A stretch of 64,000 nt of DNA from Viridothelium virens (Eukaryota > Ascomycota > Dothideomycetes > Trypetheliales > Trypetheliaceae), in contig ML991778.1 in the NCBI GenBank assembly GCA_010094025.1, forward strand, positions 310,001 through 374,000, read 5' to 3'. Every line of letters starts with the position of its first letter. Position 1 is the stretch's first letter. The notes under the pieces are model-generated. The model searched no databases, was not told the DNA's origin, and worked only from the letters and a program-made list of their open reading frames with translations. The position numbers and the translations under genes are program-made. Below are positions 11,159-22,376 of the stretch, piece after piece.

Positions 11159-12046
11159 ATGCGTCTATCATTTTTCGTTTTAGCCTCCGGCATCTCCTTT
11201 TGCTCGGCAAGTTTTAAGTCTCATAGCCATCATGACCCTTCTTTGCCATTCAGCACACACGAGCCACATAGTTCCATTCTATCTAGCCACTCAACAACTC
11301 AGAGCGTTCTTGATGAAGTCGGCACTCCTAGTTCCACACCCGACGCCTCAACTCTTTCATCCTCGACGAGCGGCGATGAGGCGACACCAGACACACCATC
11401 GAGTAGTCCTACCTTATCAACTATAAGCAATACTGCAACCTCAGCAATTTCCACCATCAGCACCGCTCCTCCACCTCTGACAAGTTTCAAAACTTCTGGT
11501 ACTCCAACGACTCGGAGCAGCTCCTCTACGTACATTAGTTCCGAAGCTTCGGACACTACGAATAGCAGAAACAGTCCATCTACTTCAGCTACCTCGACTA
11601 GCAGGGAGACTTCTTCTGCCATTGACAGCCCCGCCACGTTGGGTCCATCATCCAGCAGCTACGCTTCCTCTTTCCCCACAAGTTCTGAGACGTCCGAGGC
11701 CTCTAATCCTAGCGATTCCTCTGCGCTCGCTAGCTCCAGAACGACAGATACTCCGATTATTAGTGACTATCTCCTTTCTTCAATAAGTTCAGAGATGTCA
11801 GAGATGCCAGGGATTTCGACTAGCAACGACGTCCCCAGCCCTGAAGACAGTTCCGCCACTTCTACAACGGAGGCCCCATTAACAACTCCTGATCTGCCTT
11901 CTATGCCAGATCCTGGCTCTGGTGCATCCGTCACAGGAGCGAGCTCGGAGGTCAATGGCACCGCAGCAACGGGTGCCCCTCAGCTGCCAGTGAACAGAAC
12001 AAACTCTGCTGTGCCTCAGGCCATGTATGCTCGAGGTTTCATGTAA
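11159..12046 (+). CDS. Secreted Ser/Thr-rich mucin-like protein
   Basis: A single exon encodes 295 residues from the ATG at 11159; 24 upstream in-frame codons lack a signal-like start, so the inner Met is preferred. MRLSFFVLASGISFCSAS is a good secretory signal peptide. The rest is dominated by Ser, Thr, Pro and Ala with no folded domain visible, as in heavily O-mannosylated cell-wall or extracellular proteins. One N-glycosylation sequon (NGT) and another (NRT) occur near the end. The C-terminus (AVPQAMYARGFM) is not the hydrophobic tail expected for a GPI anchor. No repeat unit is exact. The specific role is unknown; cell-surface coating or secreted effector-like use are both possible. Confidence 0.7.
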   Translation: MRLSFFVLASGISFCSASFKSHSHHDPSLPFSTHEPHSSILSSHSTTQSVLDEVGTPSSTPDASTLSSSTSGDEATPDTPSSSPTLSTISNTATSAISTISTAPPPLTSFKTSGTPTTRSSSSTYISSEASDTTNSRNSPSTSATSTSRETSSAIDSPATLGPSSSSYASSFPTSSETSEASNPSDSSALASSRTTDTPIISDYLLSSISSEMSEMPGISTSNDVPSPEDSSATSTTEAPLTTPDLPSMPDPGSGASVTGASSEVNGTAATGAPQLPVNRTNSAVPQAMYARGFM

Positions 12047-12758
12047 TAGTTCGGAAGAGATGTTTTCTTCCGTGAGCTTGCTCTAGGAAAGAATATTCTT
12101 GCAAGTGCACCGAGTTTTGGGGCGGGAGAATTGCGATATAGCAGCGTTTACAGGGACGTAGCGTTTGGGTAATATGTTTTCGTGAACTGTCAACAGTCTG
12201 AACCACTAGACAAGTATACACAACGTATCTCATAACATTGAATGGACGTTGAACATTTGCAAAGTCTCGGGGGAATTGGAGTGGCGTGAGAACACTTGGT
12301 GTGGTGAAATTGTACATGTAGGCCATAGGGAACCACTGATCAGCCAAGTGCTCCTTTGTGTACTCTAAGGTGCTTGGCTTGCAGGTCGCCAGTTAGAGGT
12401 TACTGTAAGGTGGTACTCTAACGTGCATCTGAGTGATGCGGACAAAATATTGACAGTCGTCATAGCGCCCCTCGGAGCCGCAACTGCATCGACGAATCTG
12501 AGCTGACAACAACGACACCAGATTCACAGCCTCCTGCAGTGATTTGAGGTTTCTATTGCTATGTGAATCATTTCAGATCAGTCAGCGCTTCTATGTCGCC
12601 TCATCGGCAGCCCACATATACCACCCGAACTTCCACTACATTGGCGCCTACTGCGTCTCGAAATAACTTCAGCTACACTCACGTGCACCACGACTCTCTC
12701 AACTCAGCGCTAGAAAACTTCTTCTTACTGGAAAGGAAGCAAGCGGACCTAAGCAGCC
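12047..12758. other. Intergenic spacer with short imperfect hairpins
   Basis: No gene is supported in these 712 bp. A short inverted repeat lies near 12342-12375 (CCAAGTGCTCC ... GGTGCTTGG), and TACTCTAA recurs at 12361 and 12414. The region should hold the 3' end of the secreted-protein gene and the promoter of the WASP gene. Confidence 0.45.
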
Positions 12759-14888
12759 ATGCCGTCCATTCTATCAGAAGAGGACAAGGAAACAGTTCGC
12801 AGAACCGTTCCAAAACCATCCAACAAGATACATGCTGTAGCCGTGGCGAAGCTATATGTAGCATACCCGAACAAGAACAGATGGACCTACACAGGACTCC
12901 AAGGTGCTGCCGTTCTTGCAAATGATAAAGTGGGCAATACCTATTGGATCAAGCTAGTAGACGTATCTGTACGTGGCTAAAATGCACTCGTCCTGATGTC
13001 AAAACTAATGTAATCGGCAGCCAGCGAGTAAAGGAGTGATATGGGACCAGGAAATCTACGACACTTTCTCATATAATCAAGACCGCACATTCTTCCATAC
13101 TTTCGAACTTGAAGACTGCCTAGCTGGGTTGTCGTTCGCAGATGAAAAAGAAGCAAAGAAATTCAAGCAGAAGGTAGACGAACGGGAAAAGAATGCCGAC
13201 AAGGGCACAAGAAACAAGGCTTTTGGTGCAGCAGCAGGCTCTGTCACAAACGGAGCTAGCGATGGAGGCCACCATCATTCGCGATTCGGCCTTGGAAACC
13301 TCTTTGGTAGACATTCATCCACGGCGAGCCACAGACCTTCCCCAGCATCTCCTCTACATCCTCGTGATTCTACCACGCCTACACCTAAAAGCCCTCCACG
13401 ATCAAGAGCAGTGTCTACAGTGGATTTGTCTGATCCTGCCGTCCAAGCTGTGGTGAAGGACCTAAAGTCGATGGGCATATCGGAGGACCAGATTGATGAG
13501 AACGCAGACTTCATCAAAAAGTACATTGATCAGAATAAGGCGAATGGCTCCGTCCCTGCAATTGGAGGTCGGGGAGCTCCCCCAACCCCACCAGCAGCGC
13601 CTCCTGGAGGAAGACCTTCTCTAAGTCCACAAAACACCGGCAGCACAACTTCCAGTCGAGGGCCAGCCCCTGCACCACCACCGGCACGAAGAAAGGGTGG
13701 CCGTGGGGCTCCTCCAAGACCACCATCGCCGAAAAGGACACCTACGCCACCCCGCGAACCTTCTCCGCCTCCGGGACCTCCTCCGAATAAATTTAGAGCT
13801 CCACCTCCACTTGCCGAAGCTGGTAAATTTGCGGCTGCGAACGCGCCTCCCCCTCCGGCAAGGAATCGTGCATCTTCGAACAACCAAGCCTTTCCAGGGC
13901 CGCCGCCTCCTCCACGACCTCCAAAAACGCCCCTGGACGAGCAGGAAGATAGCGGACACAAGTTTGGAGTCCCACCTCCTTTCACTGGCCAACGTGCTCC
14001 AGCTCAACCCCCTCCCACACCACAACGTGGATCCGTCCCTCCTCCACCACCGCGGGAGACGCCACCGACACATGCGGTTCCTCCAGCTCACGCAGTTCCT
14101 CCTCCACCTCCCGCCTTACCTCCCAAAACACCCGCACCTCGCACATCAACGGCCTCTCCACCTCCAGCACCGCCACCACGCTCGCCTCCCTCAACTTCAT
14201 CTCCAATTCCACCCCCCCCTCCTCTCCCACCCTCGACCTCCCGCCCTGTACCCTCGCCTTCCGCACCTCCACCTCCACCATCCGCGCCCCCATCCGCACC
14301 CCCATCCGCACCCCCATCCGCACCTACAACAGCGCCTCCATCTACCGGCCCACCACCACCACCTCCTCTCCCTCCTCCAAACGCAACCGCCGCCCCAGCC
14401 GACCTTCCACCCCCCCTTCCACCACTCCCCCCCTCCAGTGCACCGTCTACCACTGGCGCTGCTCCACCCCCACCACCGCCTCTCCCACCAGGCCGATCGC
14501 CAGCCTCGCCTCCGCAATCAGCGCCCGCGGCGCCGCCGTTGCCACCGCCTGGTGCCGGAGCGCCCAAGGGACGAGACAACCTGCTGGCTGATATCCGGGG
14601 CGGAGCGAGATTGAAGAAGGTCTCCGACAGCGAGAAACGAGACCGAAGTGCGGCGGCGGTGGGTGGAGACTCTGGTGGTGGAGGAGGAGGAGGAGCAGGG
14701 GCTGCAGGGGCTGCGCCGGCGAGTGGTGCTGGAGCAGGAGAAGCTGGGTTGGCGGGTGCGCTGGCGAGTGCGTTGGCGGCGAGGAAGGCAAAGGTGGGGG
14801 ATAGTGGTGAGTTTGAGGATTTCTGTCAGAGTGCGGGACCTACGCTAACTGTCTGGCAGATGATGAAGATGATAAGGATGATTGGTGA
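12759..14888 (+). CDS. las17: Las17/WASP actin nucleation-promoting factor
   Basis: Three exons, 12759-12968, 13021-14806 and 14860-14888, encode 674 residues. WASP proteins activate the Arp2/3 complex at cortical actin patches during endocytosis and polar growth. The N-terminal WH1/EVH1 domain covers about 10-125 (VAKLYVAYPNKNRWTYTGL, then FFHTFELEDCLAGLSFADE). A long proline-rich region (about 190-575) offers SH3 and profilin sites. The WH2 actin-binding motif is near 586-603 (NLLADIRGGARLKKV). The last 29-nt exon supplies the acidic Arp2/3-binding tail DDEDDKDDW with the conserved terminal Trp. Without splicing of the 53-nt final intron the frame shifts and the acidic tail is lost. A GBD/CRIB domain is not evident, as in yeast Las17. 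Confidence 0.95.
14281..14328 (+). repeat. 12-bp minisatellite in the WASP proline-rich region
   Basis: Four tandem 12-bp units of the form TCCGCACCCCCA encode a repeated Pro-Pro-Ser-Ala unit. The first and last units differ by a few bases. Such in-frame repeats can vary in copy number between strains and would change the number of proline ligands. Confidence 0.8.
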
Positions 14889-16752
14889 AGGGGCTAGCAC
14901 ATGGTCGGTTGGGTCGTGCAATTTGGATTAATTGACTGCGATACAGCAGAAGTGCGGGTGAAAGAAGAGGCTTGCTTCAGTGTTGATGAAGCTTTTGGGG
15001 TAAGTTATAGTCGCTCTAATTGCATTACTATGAGTCCATTTCGTCAATTTTGTGTACTAGGGAAATGTTTTAGGTCAAAGCTGAGTCAATAAAACTAACA
15101 GGTGTCGAGCCAAGACTTATCTTATTCACACGATCCTAATATATTGAACGCCAATTTTCCCCTGGTGTGATAGGTGCCTTTCGAAGGAATGGCCTGGAAC
15201 AAGAATCTGTTAGGTCTTTAACCATTTATTTTAAACCTGAACCAGAAGACTGTAACATCGTTCAATGGAAAGTGCGTCGATGCTGAAAGAACGGCGATTT
15301 ATTACCGTACGGAGTCCCAACGTGCTGTGTGGAGAATCCGCGTCGCTTAGGCCTCCTCCCATTCGACATATGAAATCGTAGAAATACCTGGTTTCTCCGC
15401 ATGTCCGACATGGACCTAGAAATAATAGCTGTGGTAGGGAGCACCTACTTTCATGTCGTGTCTTATCCGTATTCCAAGCGCCACGGAACTATCTGAGATA
15501 CTTAGACGGTACAAGAAGCTGGTAGGCACATGGAGGCTAGGTCATGAACTGTTTGTATTCTCAACTCGATTCCTACAAAATCTCAATCTCCTGTTTTCCA
15601 TAAACCAATTCTCGCTTTTCGTACCACATGGGCGTGAATCAGCCCTGGAAAGTTCTCAAACGGGCCTCATGCAAGAATTACGAGACTGTAGGCTCTACCA
15701 CATGTTGAAATCAGCCTCCGACATCTCCTTCATGGTGTACGGTGTTAGTCTCTGAACTTCTCCTATCATTCCCTTTCTTCTAACCATACCCTTTCCAGTA
15801 CGATGCTAGTGTCCTCGGCAGAGTCCTCCACGCCACCTACCTGCACGCAATCCACAATCCGACATACCAATAAGTCATCCCCAGGGTCACTTCCACCTAC
15901 CTATTATTCCCTCGCTGCCTGCCTCACCGCCTTGTCACCTCCATCTTCGCCTTCTGGATGGACCGCCAGGCCACTGACAGCCTCGTTGCGGTCTTTGGCA
16001 GCATCATCCAAGCCAGTACTTTCAGCATCGCACAGCTCGCCAATGCCTGGAATGCGATGGTGCTGATTGCAGGGGCTCCACCTGCGTGTTGGGTCGTCTT
16101 CCGACTCATAAATGGAAGCAGGCAGATGGGTTGGTGCATTCTGACCGTGGTGCAATGTTCCTCTTCCAGCAATGGGGTGAGGTGAGGTGAGTCCTGCTAG
16201 ATGCGCCCAAATGGTATTATATGAGGGCCTGGATTGAGAGGGGGATCGAGTGTTGACAAGGTTGAACTATATATAAGGAAGCAGAGCGCGCCGAGTTGTA
16301 CAGGAGTAGAGGAGAGATTCTGCTGACGATTATGGTCGAATCAGAGGTAAAGACCAGCCTAAGATGGACGTAGTCTGTCACGATGGGAGCCATGGATAAT
16401 ACAAGAATGAAGACCACAAGGAGAATGTGTATGTATCTGTTCCCGGCTGCCCCTGATCGTGAGCGGATTGATTTGGGTATTGATTTGCTTCTATACTAGG
16501 TCCTTAAAGAGTCTTTATTCACGGCAGGATGAATGCTCATATGGTCTAGGCAGCGTGATACTTGTGAGCCCTGCTAGACCATCACCAAGCTCCCTTCTCT
16601 CCGACGTGTACAATATCACTTTTGCTCTTCTTGACTTTGTCCCTTCATACTTCACAATCCAACAAGTTGGCCACTGCTCTGTCCTACTGTATAGCGGCCG
16701 ATATTTGCAGCGTCTGGAAGGGTCTCATTTCTGTATATCATTTCACGAGCCG
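14889..16752. other. Intergenic, possible gene relic near 15.8-16.2 kb
   Basis: No intact gene is supported. One stretch has coding character: a convincing intron 3' end (TTCTAACCATACCCTTTCCAG, ending 15798) leads into a plus-strand frame from 15799 to 16184 that is open except for one TAA near 15868-15870. It encodes membrane-like segments such as TDSLVAVFGSIIQASTFSIA. An upstream frame ending SASDISFM near 15735 joins in phase through the same intron. This looks like a remnant of a multi-span membrane protein, with only a faint resemblance to RTA1-like transporters. The rest of the region shows nothing. Confidence 0.35.
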
Positions 16753-17823
16753 TCATAAAGAAGGCATTGAAGGGCAGTAGAATTCTCGCTCCGTGATGAA
16801 CCTATCTCCAACCCACAATCTCCATGTTTTTAAACAAAAATTGCCAACTTCCCTACCATCGTGCACCAGAGTATAGTTTGTCCCATCAAGGTCGACCTCC
16901 ACGATGGCTGATCCGACTACGCCAAGATACGGTCTCGGTCCAGTCTCTCCGCCACCTCCTAAAGGTGGCAGATCTGATGGATTGCCTCTATCGTATCCTA
17001 TGACTTGAGGCGGTCGACCTCCACACCACTGGTGCAACATATCGCTGAGAATGTCGATAGTCAACTGGTACTGAAGAAATGATTCACCCTCACGCCATCG
17101 GTTTGCGAATGTCATTTTTGGCGTAATGATAAAAACCTCGGGACCATACTCCGGGTCAACCGTCCCTCCTGGTGCTATGAGCGTATCGATTCCCATTCTT
17201 TGGATAGCCGCGAAAGCTTCTTGGATGAATCTAGGATCGAATTGCTCGTATCCATCTTCGTTCGCAAAAGCTGGTACTTCCCAAATATTTATGAGAAGGA
17301 TACCACTCCAAGAGAAGATTATGACGGACGTGCATCCGTATAACCCAGTAACTCCGACAGCACCCGTACCTCCTCCGCTGTGCACAAAACTAAAACTTCT
17401 CCCAACTACCGTTGTCCCATGTGGGGCAGACACTTGATACCTGTAATAGGGGTGAAGCCATAGACGAGACGCCGTGATGTGCCTTGCTAATTGCGCTACG
17501 TAATTGCCTGGATTGTGAATGTTGATTAGAGGGTAAAGGGCCCGCTTTGATAAATTGCTGTTACGCTGTTGCGGATCATCTGTAAGATTCGCTTTCGAAA
17601 ATAGGGGAAGATTGACAGGAGTTGTGGAGTTGCCGTCAACCGCAGACGTTGCATTGGAAACAACATCACACGCAACACCGCATATCTCAGGAGTACATAG
17701 AGTCATGTTGCGCAGGAGGGGCTTTACGTTAGATACTCCCCTGCTATGTGGAGCCGTGGCGATGCCATTCGTGAAGAGACTCAGGTAGAGAGCGATTCTG
17801 TACCAGTGAAAGAGGGTACCCAT
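16753..17823 (-). CDS. Secreted protein of unknown function, 356 aa
   Basis: Single-exon gene for 356 residues. The N-terminus (MGTLFHWYRIALYLSLFTNG IATA) is a secretory signal peptide. Several NxS/T sequons (NMT, NAT, NST, NLT, NLS) sit in the first 95 residues, and a KR near 92-93 would suit Kex2-type cleavage of a pro-region. The mature part holds a glycine-rich block and the segment VGVTGLYGCTSVII near 160-175, followed by a WEVPAF motif and a FIQEAFAAIQRMG helix. This arrangement recalls a family of secreted proteins common in Pezizomycotina without, to my knowledge, an assigned function; the match is from memory. Six or more Cys suggest disulphides. It is isolated from other secreted genes except the Ser/Thr-rich one 5 kb away. 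Confidence 0.7.
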   Translation of the reverse strand: MGTLFHWYRIALYLSLFTNGIATAPHSRGVSNVKPLLRNMTLCTPEICGVACDVVSNATSAVDGNSTTPVNLPLFSKANLTDDPQQRNSNLSKRALYPLINIHNPGNYVAQLARHITASRLWLHPYYRYQVSAPHGTTVVGRSFSFVHSGGGTGAVGVTGLYGCTSVIIFSWSGILLINIWEVPAFANEDGYEQFDPRFIQEAFAAIQRMGIDTLIAPGGTVDPEYGPEVFIITPKMTFANRWREGESFLQYQLTIDILSDMLHQWCGGRPPQVIGYDRGNPSDLPPLGGGGETGPRPYLGVVGSAIVEVDLDGTNYTLVHDGREVGNFCLKTWRLWVGDRFITEREFYCPSMPSL

Positions 17824-19150
17824 GAAATAATTAGTAAAGAATGGAAAAGGTTTGAGAGCAGTAAAGAAACTTGGGGCTGGAAACTATCCACCAGAATGGA
17901 AGACGTTGGATATTAAGTAGAGAGGTCGTGTGGCAAATAGAATATTCCTCCTAAAATAAGCATCCGACTTTCATGAGAGATACGCATCAATTGACAGCAT
18001 TTGTAAGAGCTACGACTGACACAAACTCATTCTAGAAGTGGCTACTGGAAATGTCGCATCCATACTATGAAGTCAGGTGTAAAAGATTTCAGGTGACGTA
18101 TCGTACGGCAGGTCCGTTCCTTTGGCGGACCAAACTATAAAACAAGACGGCAGTAAATCAGCTGGCCAAGGGCGGCCAAGCAATGGTTCTTTGGAACAGC
18201 TACGTGGGATTACATCAACAAGTTTCGAAAAGCTGAGACCAGATGTTGATGGCATCCACAGAACATCGGCATTTTCCGCACAAGAGTAGGCTTCATTGGA
18301 GCGGCTGCGCCATCCTTATCTACATTCCCTATTTCGGAGCTTCCTTCTTGATTCATGCGATTTACCTTTTGCAGCGATTTGACCCTATTTAAACGATCGT
18401 TGGTGCAGGCCATCGGACATGCCGATGCAGTGGGGCAGTGGCGGAGGGTTTTCCTGACGCACCCAGATGGAGGGTAGTGGGAGAATAGGTCGTCCGGCCT
18501 TTTCGAGAGGAATGTATCATTCTTTTCAACCATCAAGTGCTTCGTACCGTCAATGTGAAGTTCGAGTCATGCGGAAAATTACTGAAGGTTCAGATGTCTC
18601 GGGCAATGGGAAGGCCTGTACTCTAGCTTCTCTGTCGAACTTACCGGGACTCGTTGAAAGTCTCGTGCCGCGTTGCGATGGGACTAGGAAATCTTATTAC
18701 TGGTCCCTATCTCATTATTGAGAGGACGATACGTCGAGCGCTGTCAGCTTGTCTGTACTTTGTCGTGGTAGCTCACGAGATTCTATACTCCACACTTGAG
18801 TCATATCGAGGGACGCATTCAGCTTTCCAGAGGTTGCCTCTTACGATGCAAGGTGGCATTGCGATCTTAATGAGACTAGGTAGAGTAGGTAGGTAAATGG
18901 CCACCTGATACCCAAGGTAGCGATACGAAGAAATAGAAAAGTGCACGTGACAGCGCGTCATTCTGAGTAATGGTGAACTCGCGTGCCACGAAATATGGTA
19001 TCACTTCATGTGGTACTCGGTAAAATCCGGAGTGCTAACCCTAAGGTACTACTCCACACTCTTGCCTGGTCTCTCTAGAACACAAGATCTGCCAGAACAG
19101 TAAGCTTTCTTTAACTTCTTCTTCCTGCCTTCCATACAAATGAAACGGAA
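17824..19150. other. Intergenic, no supported gene
   Basis: About 1.3 kb between two divergent genes. Only short unrelated reading frames are present, the longest being 108 codons on the minus strand at 18210-18536, with no family resemblance. The region must contain the promoters of the secreted-protein gene and of POP1. Confidence 0.5.
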
Positions 19151-21975
19151 ATGGCACCTGCGAAAAAGCCAGACCTGAAGCGCAAAACCCTCCATGACAA
19201 CAGCTCGCAACCTGCGGCTTGGTCACAGCAGTCCACGTCTCGCCAACAAAAATACGCGAAAATTCGCGACGCTCGCCAAATCGCTGTCCAAACATCCACC
19301 AAGGCCTTCAGCAATGGCGAGCTCGATCTCGATAAGTTTGTCAAGGCAAGGGAATACGAGATTAAGGCATTAGAAGATGCGCTTCTCAGAAGTAAAAGAA
19401 GTCTGAGTGCTAGGGCCTTTCAGGGTGTTCCAAGGGAGATGAGAAGGCGAACAGCTAGCCATGATGCCAAGAAGGTGCCGAAGAGATTGAGGGATCGGGC
19501 AAAGAAGGAGGTGTGTGGTTTCCAATCCACCAGCGAAGGAGATACATTGTCGAGGTTTGATCTTAAGTTGACGATTAGGTGTAGATGGAAGAAGATAACA
19601 CTCCGACAAGGAAACGGCAGTTCACGGCAAAGGTGCGGTTGAGATTGGAAACAGCAAAGAAGTTAAGAGAGATTCGGCAGGGGGTCACCAAAAAAAACGA
19701 GCCCCAAGCGAAGCTGACACAAAGGCCTAATGGGAAGGGGGAAGGCAATGATAAACAGGTCAAGGATACCAAGGTCAAGAAAAACAAGCTGCTGGAACCT
19801 CCAAAACCACAATCTTTGTTTCGGAAACGTCAGATTTATAAGACGTGGCTACCCACGCATCTCTATCACACCAAAAGAGCTCATATGACTGTCCCAAAGG
19901 AGCCTCTCTGGAGGTTTGCGCTTCCATTGACGCCAACGAACAAGAGCTATAGAGTTACGCACCGAGCTAGCGGGCAGAGAGGTGCTATGGCGTGGGATAC
20001 GAGCTACGTCTCTACTATCGGTCTGGAAGGACCTGAGAAAAGTATTCACGGGCTGCTGAAAGCTCTCGGGGTCGGTGCTGACAGTGAGGGAGCGGACATA
20101 TGGGCCAACAGAGGCCAGCGCTGGCTAAGAGGAACCAGGAGTTGGACTGGCTGGCTATTTGAACGAGAAGGGTTTCCTCACAGGCCCATTGGGCCGGCAA
20201 TGATTGTGTGGCATCTGCAGCTAGAGCAGGCTAGCGATATTGTCATGGGAGGTACCGAGCAGCCTCCCCAAAGGAAGAAATACAAGAGGAAGGTTCTCAT
20301 CAGGGTACATCCTTCGGCATTCCTGCAATTATGGGAAGAAGTCTTGAGACTTGCAAAGGTACAGAAGCCGATGGTGATGGTAGAAGACCTTCGTTTTGAG
20401 TTCGGAAGCATCGAAGTTACTGGTCCGGCTTCAACCGAAGCTCTCCTAGCAACTCTATGGCCAAGCCAAACTGCAGACAATGACTCAGACGAGGCAGATA
20501 ACCCTAGCAAAGTTTGGACAACAATCGGTCCCATAACGAGCCCGGCATCTACGCCACTTGGCGCGCTTCTAGCCTTCGAAATCCAAGATCCACGCCTTCA
20601 CTTCCCGACTCCCAAGTCAGGCCCAACCCCACAAGATCCAACTAGTCAATTCCGCGCGCTCTCCCTCCTCTCTTCCTGGCCTCCCGATCGCACACAAGTC
20701 CCACCCGACATCTTTCTTCGCACTGCTCGCCTCAAATCCCAACGCGAACTGCCCAGCCAAAAAGCCATCAGCCGCCGCAAATCTCTCGCCACTCCCGGCA
20801 GCTATCCTGATCCCAAACTCACTGACCCGCGCATCCCCATCATGCTCCTTGCAAACCGTGCCCCTTCGCGCAGCCAGGGAAGCTGGACACTACTTCTTCC
20901 GTGGAAATGTATTCAGCCTGTGTGGTATTGCCTACTTCATGTGCCGCTCTCAACAGGAGGCAGTGTGCGGTTTGGCGGCCAGAGGGAGGTGCAGCAGGCA
21001 GCGTTCGAGTGTGGTGAACCATGGTTTCCGGGGGATTTTCCGGGCACCAGGGCAGGATGGGAATGGGAGGAAAGAGAGCGAAAGAGGAGGAAGGAAGAGT
21101 GGGACAGGAAGCCCAAAGGGAAGAGAGTGGAATGGGCCAGCGTGGATTTAGGGAAGGGTCGAAAAGGCGAAGTAGGAATAGGATGGGGATGTGATTGGGA
21201 GAGGTTGTTTTATGGGCCTACTAAAGTAGGTCAAAACGATGAGCGTCAACGAGAACAGCAAAATCTAGCAAATGGAGCTAGCGATACAAGAGTCCTCCCG
21301 GCTAAAGAGAATGAGCAGGGCGTCGACGAGGAGGAAGAACATGAAAAGACGCCAAAGCATCCAAAGCTATTTCAACTTCGCTCATCCATCGCCCACTCTA
21401 TCCTCACCTCAGGCTCTCCAAATCAAGATCTACTCGTTGGTGCTCTCATAACCATCAAACTCTCCTTTATTTCCCGCGGTGTCACTTCTCCCTGTAGCCG
21501 TATCTACAGACTTCCCACAGAAGATCCCTCTCTCCGCGAGCAATGGCTATCTCTCCTCCCCGACCCCAACTCTTCCAAGACTAGGAACAAGAGGAATCGC
21601 AGGGGTCCCGCTCCATTGGCGAAAGATGCTGCTCAAAGCGCAGTCCAGCAGCGGCTGGCAAGAATACTCTTCGAGCCAATGCCCGTGAACCCGGGCAGTA
21701 AGGAATATCCGGTGGTGCCGGAGGAGAAGGATTTGATGGGATTTGTGACGAGTGGAAATTTTAATCTGGGAGAGGGCCAAGTGACTGGAATTGGAAGTTT
21801 GCTGTTGAGTAAATTGGTAGCGTCTCAAGATCCATTGGGTCGAAGGCAGGACGAGCACAGAAAAGAGGGGAAGGGGGCCTGGAAAGGGAGTGAAGTGATG
21901 AAGGAAGACAGACTATGCATTGTGAGAGAGGCTGGATTAGGCTTTGGACGGCTGGCTGTGTGGGATATCTGTTGA
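19151..21975 (+). CDS. pop1: RNase P/MRP protein subunit Pop1
   Basis: Two exons, 19151-19510 and 19585-21975, joined by a 74-nt phase-0 intron (GTGTGT...GTGTAG), encode 916 residues. Pop1 is the largest protein of the nuclear RNase P and RNase MRP ribonucleoproteins, which process tRNA 5' ends and pre-rRNA. The N-terminal POP1 domain includes FVKAREYEIKALEDAL and the basic RRRTASHDAKKVPKRLRDRA block that runs across the junction into EEDNTPTRKR, and continues to KTWLPTHLYHTKRAHM near 205-220. The POPLD domain near 550-610 shows HVPLSTGGSVRFGGQRE and GEPWFPGDFPGTRAG. The C-terminus (LCIVREAGLGFGRLAVWD) matches the family end. A charged linker between 640 and 680 is variable. Confidence 0.95.
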
Positions 21976-22376
21976 CCTGGGATACGACTGGTTTCAGGTT
22001 TATGATTACAAAGGAATAGACGAGGGCAAGTTTCTCGATAGTGGAAATAGTGTGATTGACCGTAGTCGACTAAGAGCGGAAATCATTTGCGAAGGCGGAA
22101 TCGACGACATTGCTCCTAGCAGCATGCATGTAGATTTTTAACTCCTATCCTTCGAGCTCCGCAAGTAGATATCCCTTAGTATCGTCAGTATTGATAGACA
22201 CTGAGTAGTGGATGTCAATGGCCATGGCGGCGTGTTTCCGGGGTACGGGCGCTGTCGGGGAGACGGCATCATTTCGATCTGCAAATCTTCCTCCAGAGCT
22301 TCTGTAAAAGATCGCGAGAATACCTGAAGCTCTTTCGAAATCGAAGACCAATTGATACCTCTCCTGTTTTCTTACT
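21976..22376. other. Spacer between pop1 and fumarase
   Basis: 401 bp holding the 3' end of pop1 and the promoter and leader of the fumarase gene, both on the plus strand. No reading frame of note and no repeat are visible. Confidence 0.5.

Noticed and set aside
13530-14579. Long frames on the minus strand and other frames over the WASP proline-rich region
   Set aside because: They are shadows of the GC-rich, proline-coding repeats of the real gene.
15799-16184. Assignment of the membrane-like relic to the RTA1 lipid-transporter family
   Set aside because: Only a few scattered residues fit from memory, which is too little for a family call.
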